From NCBI GenBank assembly GCA_964517465.1, contig CAZFEK010000004.1, positions 1 through 64,000 of the forward strand: a stretch of DNA of 64,000 nucleotides, read 5' to 3'. The notes under the pieces were generated by a model that was not told where the DNA came from, made no database searches, and saw only the letters and a list, made by a program, of their open reading frames with translations. Shown piece after piece: positions 31,963 to 39,356 of this stretch. Numbering within the stretch: position 1 is the stretch's first letter; the number at the start of each line of letters is the position of its first letter. The position numbers were made by a program, and so were the translations under genes. This DNA is from JACPUX01 sp964517465. Lineage in GTDB: Bacteria > Pseudomonadota > Gammaproteobacteria > Burkholderiales > Casimicrobiaceae.

Positions 31963-33875
31963 GCCGGCGTGCATCCAGTGTGGCGCTGTTTGCCGCCGCC
32001 ATTTTTCTATCGCAAGTCACAGCGGCAAATGCAGCTTGCCTGAATTTCCTTGGTGGTTACACGGCATCAAAGCATTGGCTGGCAAGCGCGGAAAAGGGCG
32101 ATCCATTGGCACAGGCCAATGCTGGCGATATGTATCGGCGTGGCGATGGAGTAGAAAAGGATTTCGACAAGGCACGTGCCTGGATACAAAAGTCCGTCGA
32201 ACAAGGGTGCGAGCAGGGGGAATATGGGCTGGCGCAACTCTATTTCTACGGACAAGGGGTTGAGTTCGATTTGTCCAAGGCTGCTCAATGGGCGCGCAAA
32301 GCAGCTGAGAAAGGACTGCCGGAAGCCCAGCACCAGCTTGCATCGCATCTTGAAACGGGAGTGGGGGAACAGAAAAACGAGGAAGAAGCCTTCCTCTGGT
32401 ATCAGAAGGCAGCAGACCAAAGCTATGCCTATGCCCAATGGGCATTGGGGAAAATGTTTATCGATGGCCGGGGCACCGACAAGAACCTTATTGACGGCTA
32501 TTACTGGTGGTCAATTGCGACAATGCCGGATGTAGAGCATGCGAAATCCGAACGCGAAAAGGTTCGTCAGCATATGACCGACTCGCAGGTTCGCATTGCT
32601 GAATCAAGGATTCAGGCATGGAGAGAAAAGCATGAATTTGAAGCCGTGAAGGCCCGAGCAGAGTCCGATTGGCCGGCGCCATCACCCGATGCGCAACTTG
32701 CGCTTGCATGGAAGTACCATGATGGCAAGGGTACGCAAAAGGATGCAAAGCTCGCATTCAAGTGGTTCCTGAAAGCGGCAGAGCATGGCTTGACAGTGGC
32801 ACAATATGCTTCGGGTATTTGTTACCGGGATGGTGATGGCGTTGAGAAAGACAGTCGCCGAGCTTTTGAGTGGCTCCAGAAATCGGCTGAACAGGGCTAT
32901 GCCAACGCACAGGGCGCTTTAGGTGATTTGTATGGAAATGGTGATGGCATTCCAAAGGACGAACAGTTGGCGGTGGCGTGGCACCAGAAGGCAGCTAAGC
33001 AGGGCAACGCCATTACCCAAAACAACCTCGGCGTTGCTTATGAATATGGTAACGGGGTTTCAAAGGATGTCCAGTCAGCATATTTTTGGTATCTGCTGTC
33101 GGCTGCTGGGGGAGTAGAAATAGCGATCAAGAACCGTGATCGCATTGAGCGAGCCCTGACACCCGATGAACGCGCAAAAGCGCAAGCCGCTGCAAGAGAT
33201 TGGAAACCCAGTTCGGCCAGTAGCAACCTGTCGCCTAGTGATGCGTCCACTCCATCCAATGCCAAGCCTAAAGCGACCGGCAGCGGTTTCTTCGTTTCAC
33301 GCAGCAGTGTGGTTACCAACTTCCATGTGATCGATGGCTGCGCACGGGTCGCTGTCAGCGGAAAAGGTGCCGCACGGGTTCAATCCAGCGATGCGCGAAA
33401 TGATCTGGCACTTCTGGAGGTAAAGGCAGGAAACGACTCTACAGCGACACTCCGAGACGGTAAGCTCCGAGCAGGTGAGCCGATCACTGTCATCGGCTAC
33501 CCTCTGGCCGGTTTGCTTGCGCAAGGCGCGAATGTCACCACGGGAAACGTCAGCGCCCTGGCTGGCCCGCTTAACGACGTGCGGCTGATTCAGATAACCG
33601 CTCCCGTGCAGTCTGGCAACAGCGGCGGGCCATTGATTGACGCCAGCGGCAATGTTGCTGGCGTGGTGGTCAGCAAGCTTGATACGCTGAAGGTAGCCAA
33701 GGCGACAGGCGAGATTACCCAGAACGTCAATTTCGCCATCAATGGCACGATGCTTCAGGCGTTTCTTGATTCCGCCGGCATCCAATACAAAACTGCGCCG
33801 TTGGGACGAAAGTTATCTTCCGCTGATATTGCCGAGCGTGCCAAACAATTTACTGCGCTGGTAGAGTGCTATTGA
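31959..33875 (+). CDS. Exported Sel1-repeat protein with C-terminal trypsin-like protease
   Basis: 638 residues. Signal peptide to about residue 26 (ANAAC), about eight Sel1-like repeats in two blocks (residues 35-190 and 245-400, for example GDPLAQANAGDMYRRGDGVEKDFDKARAW shortened here), a Ser/Pro linker and a serine protease domain (about 440-610). The triad is visible: His in VVTNFHVIDGC, Asp in DARNDLALLEV and Ser in VQSGNSGGPLID. Sel1 repeats bind proteins, so they may recruit the target. Codon use is less GC-biased than in host genes. The genetic pair with the secreted peptide and the divergent XRE gene form a unit I do not know from the literature. Confidence 0.88.
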   Translation: MSRRASSVALFAAAIFLSQVTAANAACLNFLGGYTASKHWLASAEKGDPLAQANAGDMYRRGDGVEKDFDKARAWIQKSVEQGCEQGEYGLAQLYFYGQGVEFDLSKAAQWARKAAEKGLPEAQHQLASHLETGVGEQKNEEEAFLWYQKAADQSYAYAQWALGKMFIDGRGTDKNLIDGYYWWSIATMPDVEHAKSEREKVRQHMTDSQVRIAESRIQAWREKHEFEAVKARAESDWPAPSPDAQLALAWKYHDGKGTQKDAKLAFKWFLKAAEHGLTVAQYASGICYRDGDGVEKDSRRAFEWLQKSAEQGYANAQGALGDLYGNGDGIPKDEQLAVAWHQKAAKQGNAITQNNLGVAYEYGNGVSKDVQSAYFWYLLSAAGGVEIAIKNRDRIERALTPDERAKAQAAARDWKPSSASSNLSPSDASTPSNAKPKATGSGFFVSRSSVVTNFHVIDGCARVAVSGKGAARVQSSDARNDLALLEVKAGNDSTATLRDGKLRAGEPITVIGYPLAGLLAQGANVTTGNVSALAGPLNDVRLIQITAPVQSGNSGGPLIDASGNVAGVVVSKLDTLKVAKATGEITQNVNFAINGTMLQAFLDSAGIQYKTAPLGRKLSSADIAERAKQFTALVECY

Positions 33876-33908
33876 TCGTGCAAAATCACCCATAACGCCA
33901 GCCATGCC

Positions 33909-34163
33909 ATGACTGACACCTCTACGCACACCGGACCTACTCCCGCTGACGATGCCGCCACCGTCGCGAGACTTTCCGCTCTATCGAAAGAACAGTTGCG
34001 CGAGTTTGCGGAGATGCGCATCTATTTCCGTGATGATGCCCCTGTCGAGGTGCGTCAGGCGTTTCATGCCAGCCAGCGTCTTATAAGGGAATTGCTCGGT
34101 GACTGTAGCCATCGCCGCGAACAAGAAGAGCTTGATGATGATGATGCGCCCCCGCGATTCTGA
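33909..34163 (+). CDS. Small acidic unknown protein (84 residues)
   Basis: Starts MTDTSTHTGPTPADDAATVA, then an helical core LSKEQLREFAEMRIYFRDDAPVEVRQAFHASQRLIRELLGD and an acidic C terminus with four consecutive Asp. No signal peptide and no family recognised. It begins 33 bp after the Sel1 protease and overlaps the next small frame by 29 bp. Confidence 0.5.
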   Translation: MTDTSTHTGPTPADDAATVARLSALSKEQLREFAEMRIYFRDDAPVEVRQAFHASQRLIRELLGDCSHRREQEELDDDDAPPRF

Positions 34164-34287
34164 CCCCATCATCATCGACGGTTGCGGTCACAAGCACTAT
34201 CGCCAGGAATTCCGCTTCGAGGGTAAAGGCTTCTTCGGGCGCATCCATGCGGCCATCCTCAACTGGCTGCGCCGCAACAGCGATTGA
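34135..34287 (+). CDS. Possible 50-residue protein
   Basis: Four consecutive ATG codons (34135-34146) open a frame continuing RPRDSDPIIIDGCGHKHYRQ, then EFRFEGKGFFGRIHAAILNWLRRNSD. AAGAAG lies just upstream. The C-terminal half could be an amphipathic helix. It overlaps the previous gene by 29 bp and stops 4 bp before the next start. Compact tiling supports a real gene, but the family is unknown. Confidence 0.4.
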   Translation: MMMMRPRDSDPIIIDGCGHKHYRQEFRFEGKGFFGRIHAAILNWLRRNSD

Positions 34288-34291
34288 CGCC

Positions 34292-34771
34292 GTGCATGTC
34301 GATGACTTCCGGGAGATGCAGCGGGCGGGCGCCATGCCCTTCTTGTCCAGCCTGGTCGATGCCTGCCGCCGGAAATTCCTGAACGCGGCGAACCTGCTGG
34401 AACTTTGTAGCCCGGCCATCGAGCGGCTACGCACGGTCGGCATCGAGACCCGCATCGACCTGTGGCCGCTGCTCAATCCCTTCATGGTGCTGGCCGAGCG
34501 TTACGTCGCCACATTCTTCTCGCCGCAGGAGGCGTTGTTTCCCGCCCCCAGCGGCAAGGAGGACGAACGCTGGAGCCGCTACTACCATCATGTGCTGCTG
34601 CCGCATCTGCTCCAGCATGACGAACTGGTGCGCAACGTGCTGCGCGCCGTCCGCGCGCTGCCCTGCAATGATTCGCAGGGCGCGGCAAGCGCGGTCGGTC
34701 ATTTCTTCGCCGAATTGACCCTGCCGGAAACGGCACCGCTCTGGGTGCCCGAGAGCATTCTCGACAACTGA
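34292..34771 (+). CDS. Unknown helical protein (159 residues)
   Basis: Runs VDDFREMQRAGAMPFLSSLV, then ACRRKFLNAANLLELCSPAIERL, LWPLLNPFMVLAERYVATFFSP and LPHLLQHDELVRNVLRAVRAL, a mostly helical soluble protein. The start is unsure: GTG 34292, four bases after the previous stop, is used here, with ATG 34247 or 34316 possible. Its last 73 bp overlap the end of the convergent zinc-ribbon gene. I recognise no family. Confidence 0.5.
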   Translation: MHVDDFREMQRAGAMPFLSSLVDACRRKFLNAANLLELCSPAIERLRTVGIETRIDLWPLLNPFMVLAERYVATFFSPQEALFPAPSGKEDERWSRYYHHVLLPHLLQHDELVRNVLRAVRALPCNDSQGAASAVGHFFAELTLPETAPLWVPESILDN

Positions 34772-35157
34772 TCGAGCCGCCATTCGTGGTGCAGTGCCTT
34801 GCGCAGCTTACGGCTGCCGTGACTCTCACGCTGACTGGCGTAGATCAACCCATGGCACTGGCGGCAGATGAGTTTGCCAGCATAGAGATACAGCACCGCA
34901 CGGCGGCTGCCGCAATCCGGGCAGACGAACCAGCGCCGCCCTCCGCCATGCCGATGTGGGGTGGTGGTGAAATGAACATCGAACACCCGGCATCCGAAGA
35001 AATTGATCCGCACCCAATCCTCGGACAGGTACAGCACGCCGATATTGCGCATGGGCGGTGGCACGTAGAGCAGCCCACCCACGGTCAGCCGCATGGCATC
35101 CGCCGTAGTCGCCCTGCCGCCGCGCGGCCCGAATCGCCCGCTACCGCGCCCGCCCAT
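34699..35157 (-). CDS. Zinc-ribbon protein of mobile elements
   Basis: 152 residues. A Gly/Arg-rich N terminus (MGGRGSGRFGPRGGRA), a central beta-like part (LYLSEDWVRINFFGCRVFDV, then FTTTPHRHGGGRRWF) and a four-cysteine zinc ribbon, CPDCG...CRQCHGLIYASQRES, with a basic C terminus. Similar small proteins with CxxCHGLxYxSQ are common in proteobacterial islands but have no assigned role that I know. GGAGG six bases before ATG 35157 decides the start. Confidence 0.65.
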   Translation of the reverse strand: MGGRGSGRFGPRGGRATTADAMRLTVGGLLYVPPPMRNIGVLYLSEDWVRINFFGCRVFDVHFTTTPHRHGGGRRWFVCPDCGSRRAVLYLYAGKLICRQCHGLIYASQRESHGSRKLRKALHHEWRLDQLSRMLSGTQSGAVSGRVNSAKK

Positions 35158-35224
35158 GGCCGCCTCCGATTGTGTCGAAATCATCCGTGCGATTCAGGGG
35201 CAACAGGTTTCGCTGCCCTTGGTC

Positions 35225-35249
35225 GCCGTCTCGCCAGCGCCGACTTTTC
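35225..35249 (+). repeat. Element intergenic motif, copy 5
   Basis: GCCGTCTCGCCAGCGCCGAC then TTTTC, between the zinc-ribbon gene start and the end of the primase-helicase gene. The copy ends on the last codons of the latter. Confidence 0.5.
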
Positions 35250-37356
35250 ATGATGTGCATCCCGGTTCTGATGTGTCCTGAAGATGCTCAATATTTCCGA
35301 AGGTGCTCACCTCATTATGGTGGGCATCTTCGGCATTCTTGAACGCCTTCGCGCTTTCAAGGATTGTCCGTGCCGCTTCCTGCCCAGGCATCTGCCAGAG
35401 CCATCCGCCTTTCATGCCATCCTTTATTGCCTCGATGCCAAGCGCCTTCTGTGCCCGGCGGATCGTTGCTTTCGTATGCCCCGCTTCTTCGGCATCAGCC
35501 TTGATGGTCTTGCTGGGTACGGGGCCGTTGGCCAACTGTTCGGAGAGGAAATGTTTTGCCTCGGCCAGAGCGCTGCTTTCGCCATCGTTGTTCGGCGCAT
35601 CAGCCATTGCCAGCAATTCCCGCGCGGTGCCGGCCACTTTGTCGCCCCATTGCACCCTTGAGGAGTGAATGCCGGGATAGTCGGGCAGTTCGGTCTGATG
35701 CAGATCGTATTCATAGCCGCCATCGTCCGGCCCGATATTGGATTTCGCGCGCAGGAACAGCCGTACCGTGCGACCGTCCTCGCCTTCTGTCTGGTGCTTG
35801 GCCGCCACCAGCACCACGCGCGCCTGTGCGCCGAAGGCCAGGCTGCCGGTAAGGCGTTCCACCGGATCGCGTCCGCCGGTTCCCTTGGAAAAGTGCGTGA
35901 TGCCCAACAGTACGCAGCGCATCGACAACGCCAGATCAACCAGCGGCTGCAAGTCACGTCGCGTTTCCGCGTTCTTGTGGCTGTCGTTGCCGATGGCCGA
36001 CACGATGGGATCGACAATCAGCAAGCGCACGTCACCAATCGCCTCCAGACTGCTCCGCAGCGGCCCCATGTCGCGTGCCGGGTCGAATGATCGGCGCATG
36101 TCGCCATCGCGCACGCCCGTGACGAAGCGGATGCGATCCATGTTCGCACCCGCCAACAGCAGCCGGGGCGCCAGGGTATCAGCCGGATCGTCCTCGCCGC
36201 TCCACATGACCACGCTCCCCACGGGCGAGCGGGTGCCGTCAGGCCATTGCCCACCGTTACTCATGGTCGCTGCCAGCGCCAAGGCTATTGTGGTCTTGCC
36301 GGTGCCGGGCGCACCGCCGAAGATGTGCATCTTGCCTGCTGCCAGCCAACCATTCCAGAGCCAGGCAATCGGCTCGGGAACGATGTCGCTGGCGCGCAGG
36401 AGTTCGACGGACTGCCCTTGCATACCGCCCTGCTGCGGCCCGCTCTGGCCGCCGCGTGCCGCGTTGCTGAGCGGGTTTGTCCATCCCTGCCGCTGAGCCT
36501 CGGCGAAAACGGCCTGATAACCCGTGTGGCTGGGCTTGAAGCTGTCCCATGCCCGCGCATCGGCGGCAGGATCGAACTTTTCCGAGGTCATACTCCATTC
36601 GAGGAACAGGCCGCGTCCGACCTCACCCAAGGTTTTCAGGGCATGGCTCATGCGCACCCACAGGCCGCGATCATCAGCCCGCATGAAAAGTAATGCGCTG
36701 CGCAACTCGGTGACAACTTCCGGGGCGACGGTCTCACACGACGGCGAACTGTGGCACTCTGCTCCGGTTGTCGGTTGTTCAGGCGAATGCTGCGGCTTGA
36801 GGCGCTGCTCTACGAAGTCAGCGATGCAGACGGGATCATGTAGTCCAGCACCTGCCGCCGTCACAGTAAAGAAATGCTTGTGCGCATAGGCTTCAATACC
36901 ACTACTGTTGCTGATGAGCTTACCGAACGGCCTGCCGTAGCCGATGGCGTGCATGCCTGTTCCACTCGGGCTGCTCTCTGTATAGCCGGGCAGGTCATCG
37001 ACAAGCAGTTGCAGTGCGGGGCGATTCGGCACGCCATCGAGGTCGATGCCCTGCCAGCATTGCCCCGTGCCATCCGGCCCAAGGGCAAAGCCCAGGCCGG
37101 TATAGCTGCCAGTTTGCAGCGCGCGCAATGCCTCGTTGAACGTGGCCAACCTTGCCTGATCGTCTGGCGTGTCCAATTCACCATGACGTCGCACGCCATC
37201 GACGTAATAGGGCACCTTGGCGGGCTTCTTTGTCGGGTCTGGTTTTGGCTCCGAGCGCCACACCAGCCAACGCCGCGCATCGCGCATGGCATGGGGCAGG
37301 TCGGCGTAATCGTCTGCCGTCACGGTTGGGGTGAGATGGGCAATCATCGTTGCCAC
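35248..37356 (-). CDS. Primase-helicase (PrimPol-like plus RepA-type ATPase)
   Basis: 702 residues. The N-terminal 200 residues resemble the bifunctional primase/polymerase domain (GIDLDGVPNR with paired acidic residues, SPSGTGMHAIGYG, AYAHKHFFTVTA), a PriCT-like helical segment follows (about 210-290, LRSALLFMRADDRGLWVRMSHALK), then a RecA-like ATPase: Walker A GGAPGTGKTT, Walker B LLIVDPIVSAIG, and ITHFSKGTGGRDPVERLTGS. The C terminus has a possible winged helix (KTIKADAEEAGHTKATIRRAQKALG). Such proteins replicate plasmids, satellites and some islands. Here it would give the excised circle its own replication start. The ATG is 1 bp after the alpA stop. Confidence 0.85.
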   Translation of the reverse strand: MATMIAHLTPTVTADDYADLPHAMRDARRWLVWRSEPKPDPTKKPAKVPYYVDGVRRHGELDTPDDQARLATFNEALRALQTGSYTGLGFALGPDGTGQCWQGIDLDGVPNRPALQLLVDDLPGYTESSPSGTGMHAIGYGRPFGKLISNSSGIEAYAHKHFFTVTAAGAGLHDPVCIADFVEQRLKPQHSPEQPTTGAECHSSPSCETVAPEVVTELRSALLFMRADDRGLWVRMSHALKTLGEVGRGLFLEWSMTSEKFDPAADARAWDSFKPSHTGYQAVFAEAQRQGWTNPLSNAARGGQSGPQQGGMQGQSVELLRASDIVPEPIAWLWNGWLAAGKMHIFGGAPGTGKTTIALALAATMSNGGQWPDGTRSPVGSVVMWSGEDDPADTLAPRLLLAGANMDRIRFVTGVRDGDMRRSFDPARDMGPLRSSLEAIGDVRLLIVDPIVSAIGNDSHKNAETRRDLQPLVDLALSMRCVLLGITHFSKGTGGRDPVERLTGSLAFGAQARVVLVAAKHQTEGEDGRTVRLFLRAKSNIGPDDGGYEYDLHQTELPDYPGIHSSRVQWGDKVAGTARELLAMADAPNNDGESSALAEAKHFLSEQLANGPVPSKTIKADAEEAGHTKATIRRAQKALGIEAIKDGMKGGWLWQMPGQEAARTILESAKAFKNAEDAHHNEVSTFGNIEHLQDTSEPGCTS

Positions 37357-37357
37357 C

Positions 37358-37582
37358 CTATGCCGCTGCGATCAAAGCGCGGATGTCCTCGACGCGCCAC
37401 GCCGTCACGCGAGGGCCGAGTTTCACGGGTTTGGGGAAGCGCCCGGATTTGACACCGGCCCACCAGCAGGTTTTCTTGACAGGGATGATGGGCGGCAGGC
37501 CCGTTTTCGGATCGCCGATGATCTGCGGCAAGCGCAGGAAGCCGGTTTCGGGAAGGCGGGAGGTATTGTGTTCAGTGGTCAT
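37358..37582 (-). CDS. alpA: AlpA-family excisionase/regulator
   Basis: 74 residues with the AlpA/MerR-like winged HTH: GFLRLPQII, PVKKTCWWAGVKSGRFPKPVKLGPRVTAWRVEDIRALI. In P4-type satellites AlpA activates the integrase and promotes excision. It lies between the integrase and the primase-helicase gene, the usual place. The 289 bp upstream (37583-37871) hold no gene I can see. Confidence 0.87.
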   Translation of the reverse strand: MTTEHNTSRLPETGFLRLPQIIGDPKTGLPPIIPVKKTCWWAGVKSGRFPKPVKLGPRVTAWRVEDIRALIAAA

Positions 37583-37871
37583 TTCGATCTCCAGTCCGTG
37601 CCGCCGCGAATTTGGAAAGGGCGGCCACGGCGTAATTCACCGTTGCCTCCAGAACTTTCCCTGCTTTGGCGTGGAGATCGGCCTCAGTCCGGTTATCGCT
37701 TCGGACTCGGCGAGATGCAGGTCACTGAATTACTGCGCCGACAGTGGTATCTCGGCCCCCATGTCGCCGGGGAGCGGGTGCAGTGCTGTCACGATAAGCT
37801 ATCTGGAGCAATTCGACTCCGTTGCGAGCCGCTGACGCGCGCGAGCGGTCAGGGATGTTTGCCCTTGTCCG

Positions 37872-39140
37872 TTACTCCGCCTGCCGGATGGGCGTTACAT
37901 TGCTCTCGCCCTTCTTCCAAGTATCGAGCATGTCGGCCCATTGCTGCATCATCCTGGCGCGGTCGGCTAGGTGCTCGGCATGGTTGTAGGTGCGCCGCAC
38001 CGCATTGGGTTCGGTGTGGGACAACTGACGCTCGATCCAGTCGATTGCATAGCTCAACTCGTTCAGGCGCGTGCTGCCCGTTGTGCGCGTGGCGTGCGGG
38101 CTGTACTTGCCGGCCCAGCCGAGCGCTTTCAGGGCCTGACGGAACGATGCGGCCGCCATGGGTTTGGTCTTGTCGTCCCGATGCGGGAACAGGTGGGCGT
38201 GACGGCCGGTAAGAGCATGCAGTGTGCGCAGCATGTCCACGGCTTGCGTGGGTAGCGGAACGACATGCTCCTTGCGCTTTTTCATCCGCTGGGCGGGGAT
38301 GCGCCAGATAGCTGCATCAAGATCGAACTCGTCCCACCTAGCTTCGACGGCCTCTCTTGGGCGCGTCAGTGTCAGCCACATCAGGCGAAATGCCGTGATG
38401 GTTTCATGCCGCCCGCCGTGGCCATCAAAGTCGCGCAGCAGTTTGCCGATCTCGGCAATCTCCAGCGGTCGCTTGTGCTGGGTCTTGTTCTTGGGCAGGG
38501 CTTCGCGCCACTGATGCACTGGGTTGGAATCGACGCGGAAGGTTTCGGCAGCCAACTCGAAAATGCCGAACAGGGTGCGCTTGGCTTCGTTCATGACGGA
38601 CACGCCGTTTTTCTCGGCGGCTTTCTTGAGGATGCCGAGAATGACCGGCGACGTGATCTGCTTCACCTGCATCTGGCCGATGGTGGGAAACACCACCCGC
38701 GTGAGCATGTCCAGCCGGCGCTTCTTGGTAATTTCCTCCCAGTCCTTCAAGGCCAGCCATTCCTTGGCCACGGCCTCGAAGGTGGTGGCGTTTTCCTGCT
38801 CGCGCTTGATGCGCTCAAGCTGCCGATGCTGTGCGGGGTTGATTCCCTGTTTCACCAGCGCCCGCGCCTTGGTGCGCTCATCCCGTGCTTCGGCCAGCGT
38901 AAAGCGCCTACCATCCCGCCGCGCCTTGGCTTCCTCCGGGGTCTCGCCGCTGGGCGCGTTGGCATAGTCGCCAATGGCAAAGACGCTCTCTTTGATCTTG
39001 CCGTCTTCGCGCAACTCGAAGCGATAGCGCCATGCCTTGACGCCGTTGGGCTTGATTTCCAGATACAGCCCGTTGCTATCTTTCAGCTTGTAGGGCTTGT
39101 CCTGGGGCTTGGCATTGCGGCATTGGGTGTCGATCAGCAT
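37872..39140 (-). CDS. Tyrosine integrase of the element
   Basis: 422 residues, P4-like family. N-terminal DUF4102 domain (NAKPQDKPYKLKDSNGLYLEIKPNGVKAWRYRF), SAM-like core-binding domain and catalytic domain with Arg (LTRPREAVEARWDEFDLD), HATR in SPHATRTTGSTRLNEL, His/Tyr in LSHTEPNAVRRTYNHAEH. It reads away from attR. Relatives mostly use tRNA genes, so the ychF 3' end as target is unusual. Confidence 0.92.
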   Translation of the reverse strand: MLIDTQCRNAKPQDKPYKLKDSNGLYLEIKPNGVKAWRYRFELREDGKIKESVFAIGDYANAPSGETPEEAKARRDGRRFTLAEARDERTKARALVKQGINPAQHRQLERIKREQENATTFEAVAKEWLALKDWEEITKKRRLDMLTRVVFPTIGQMQVKQITSPVILGILKKAAEKNGVSVMNEAKRTLFGIFELAAETFRVDSNPVHQWREALPKNKTQHKRPLEIAEIGKLLRDFDGHGGRHETITAFRLMWLTLTRPREAVEARWDEFDLDAAIWRIPAQRMKKRKEHVVPLPTQAVDMLRTLHALTGRHAHLFPHRDDKTKPMAAASFRQALKALGWAGKYSPHATRTTGSTRLNELSYAIDWIERQLSHTEPNAVRRTYNHAEHLADRARMMQQWADMLDTWKKGESNVTPIRQAE

Positions 39141-39165
39141 GGCCGGGTCTCCGAGTTCCGAGTCA

Positions 39166-39228
39166 TACCCGGCTTTCTCTTACCCGGTTTTGACTCCATA
39201 CCCGGTATCGTACCCGGTTCATACCCGG
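39166..39228 (+). repeat. Integrase arm-type repeats, right end
   Basis: Five copies of TACCCGG at 39166, 39181, 39199, 39211 and 39222, all in the same orientation, in the 60 bp upstream of the integrase start and toward attR. They match the two copies inside attL. Confidence 0.65.
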
Positions 39229-39335
39229 CTGGCAACGGAATCTAACGGCTAATCACGGCCCATGTGACCTATACAAAACATGAAGTTAGGCGCGTTTCTT
39301 TGTTCGTCTTGGTTCGCCAAAGTTCGAAATTTTGT

Positions 39336-39356
39336 TTAGACGTTAAACCGAAAATG
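39336..39356. other. attR, functional ychF 3' end
   Basis: The last seven codons of ychF (HFRFNV-stop). They share the core TTTAACGTCT with attL at 29318-29338. Confidence 0.7.

Larger units (their letters stand above)
29318..39356. mobile_element. 10-kb integrated element at the 3' end of ychF
   Basis: An integrative element bounded by imperfect 21-bp repeats of the ychF end (attL 29318-29338, attR 39336-39356) with integrase-arm repeats TACCCGG just inside both ends. The integrase gene lies next to attR. Cargo in order: hicB-hicA, a structured gene-free zone, small unknown genes, an XRE regulator, a secreted peptide plus Sel1-protease pair, three more small genes, a zinc-ribbon protein, primase-helicase and alpA. 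No capsid, tail, relaxase or conjugation genes are present, so it looks like a satellite or a non-self-mobile island. The host order restored by excision would be grpB-family gene followed by ychF. Confidence 0.8.
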
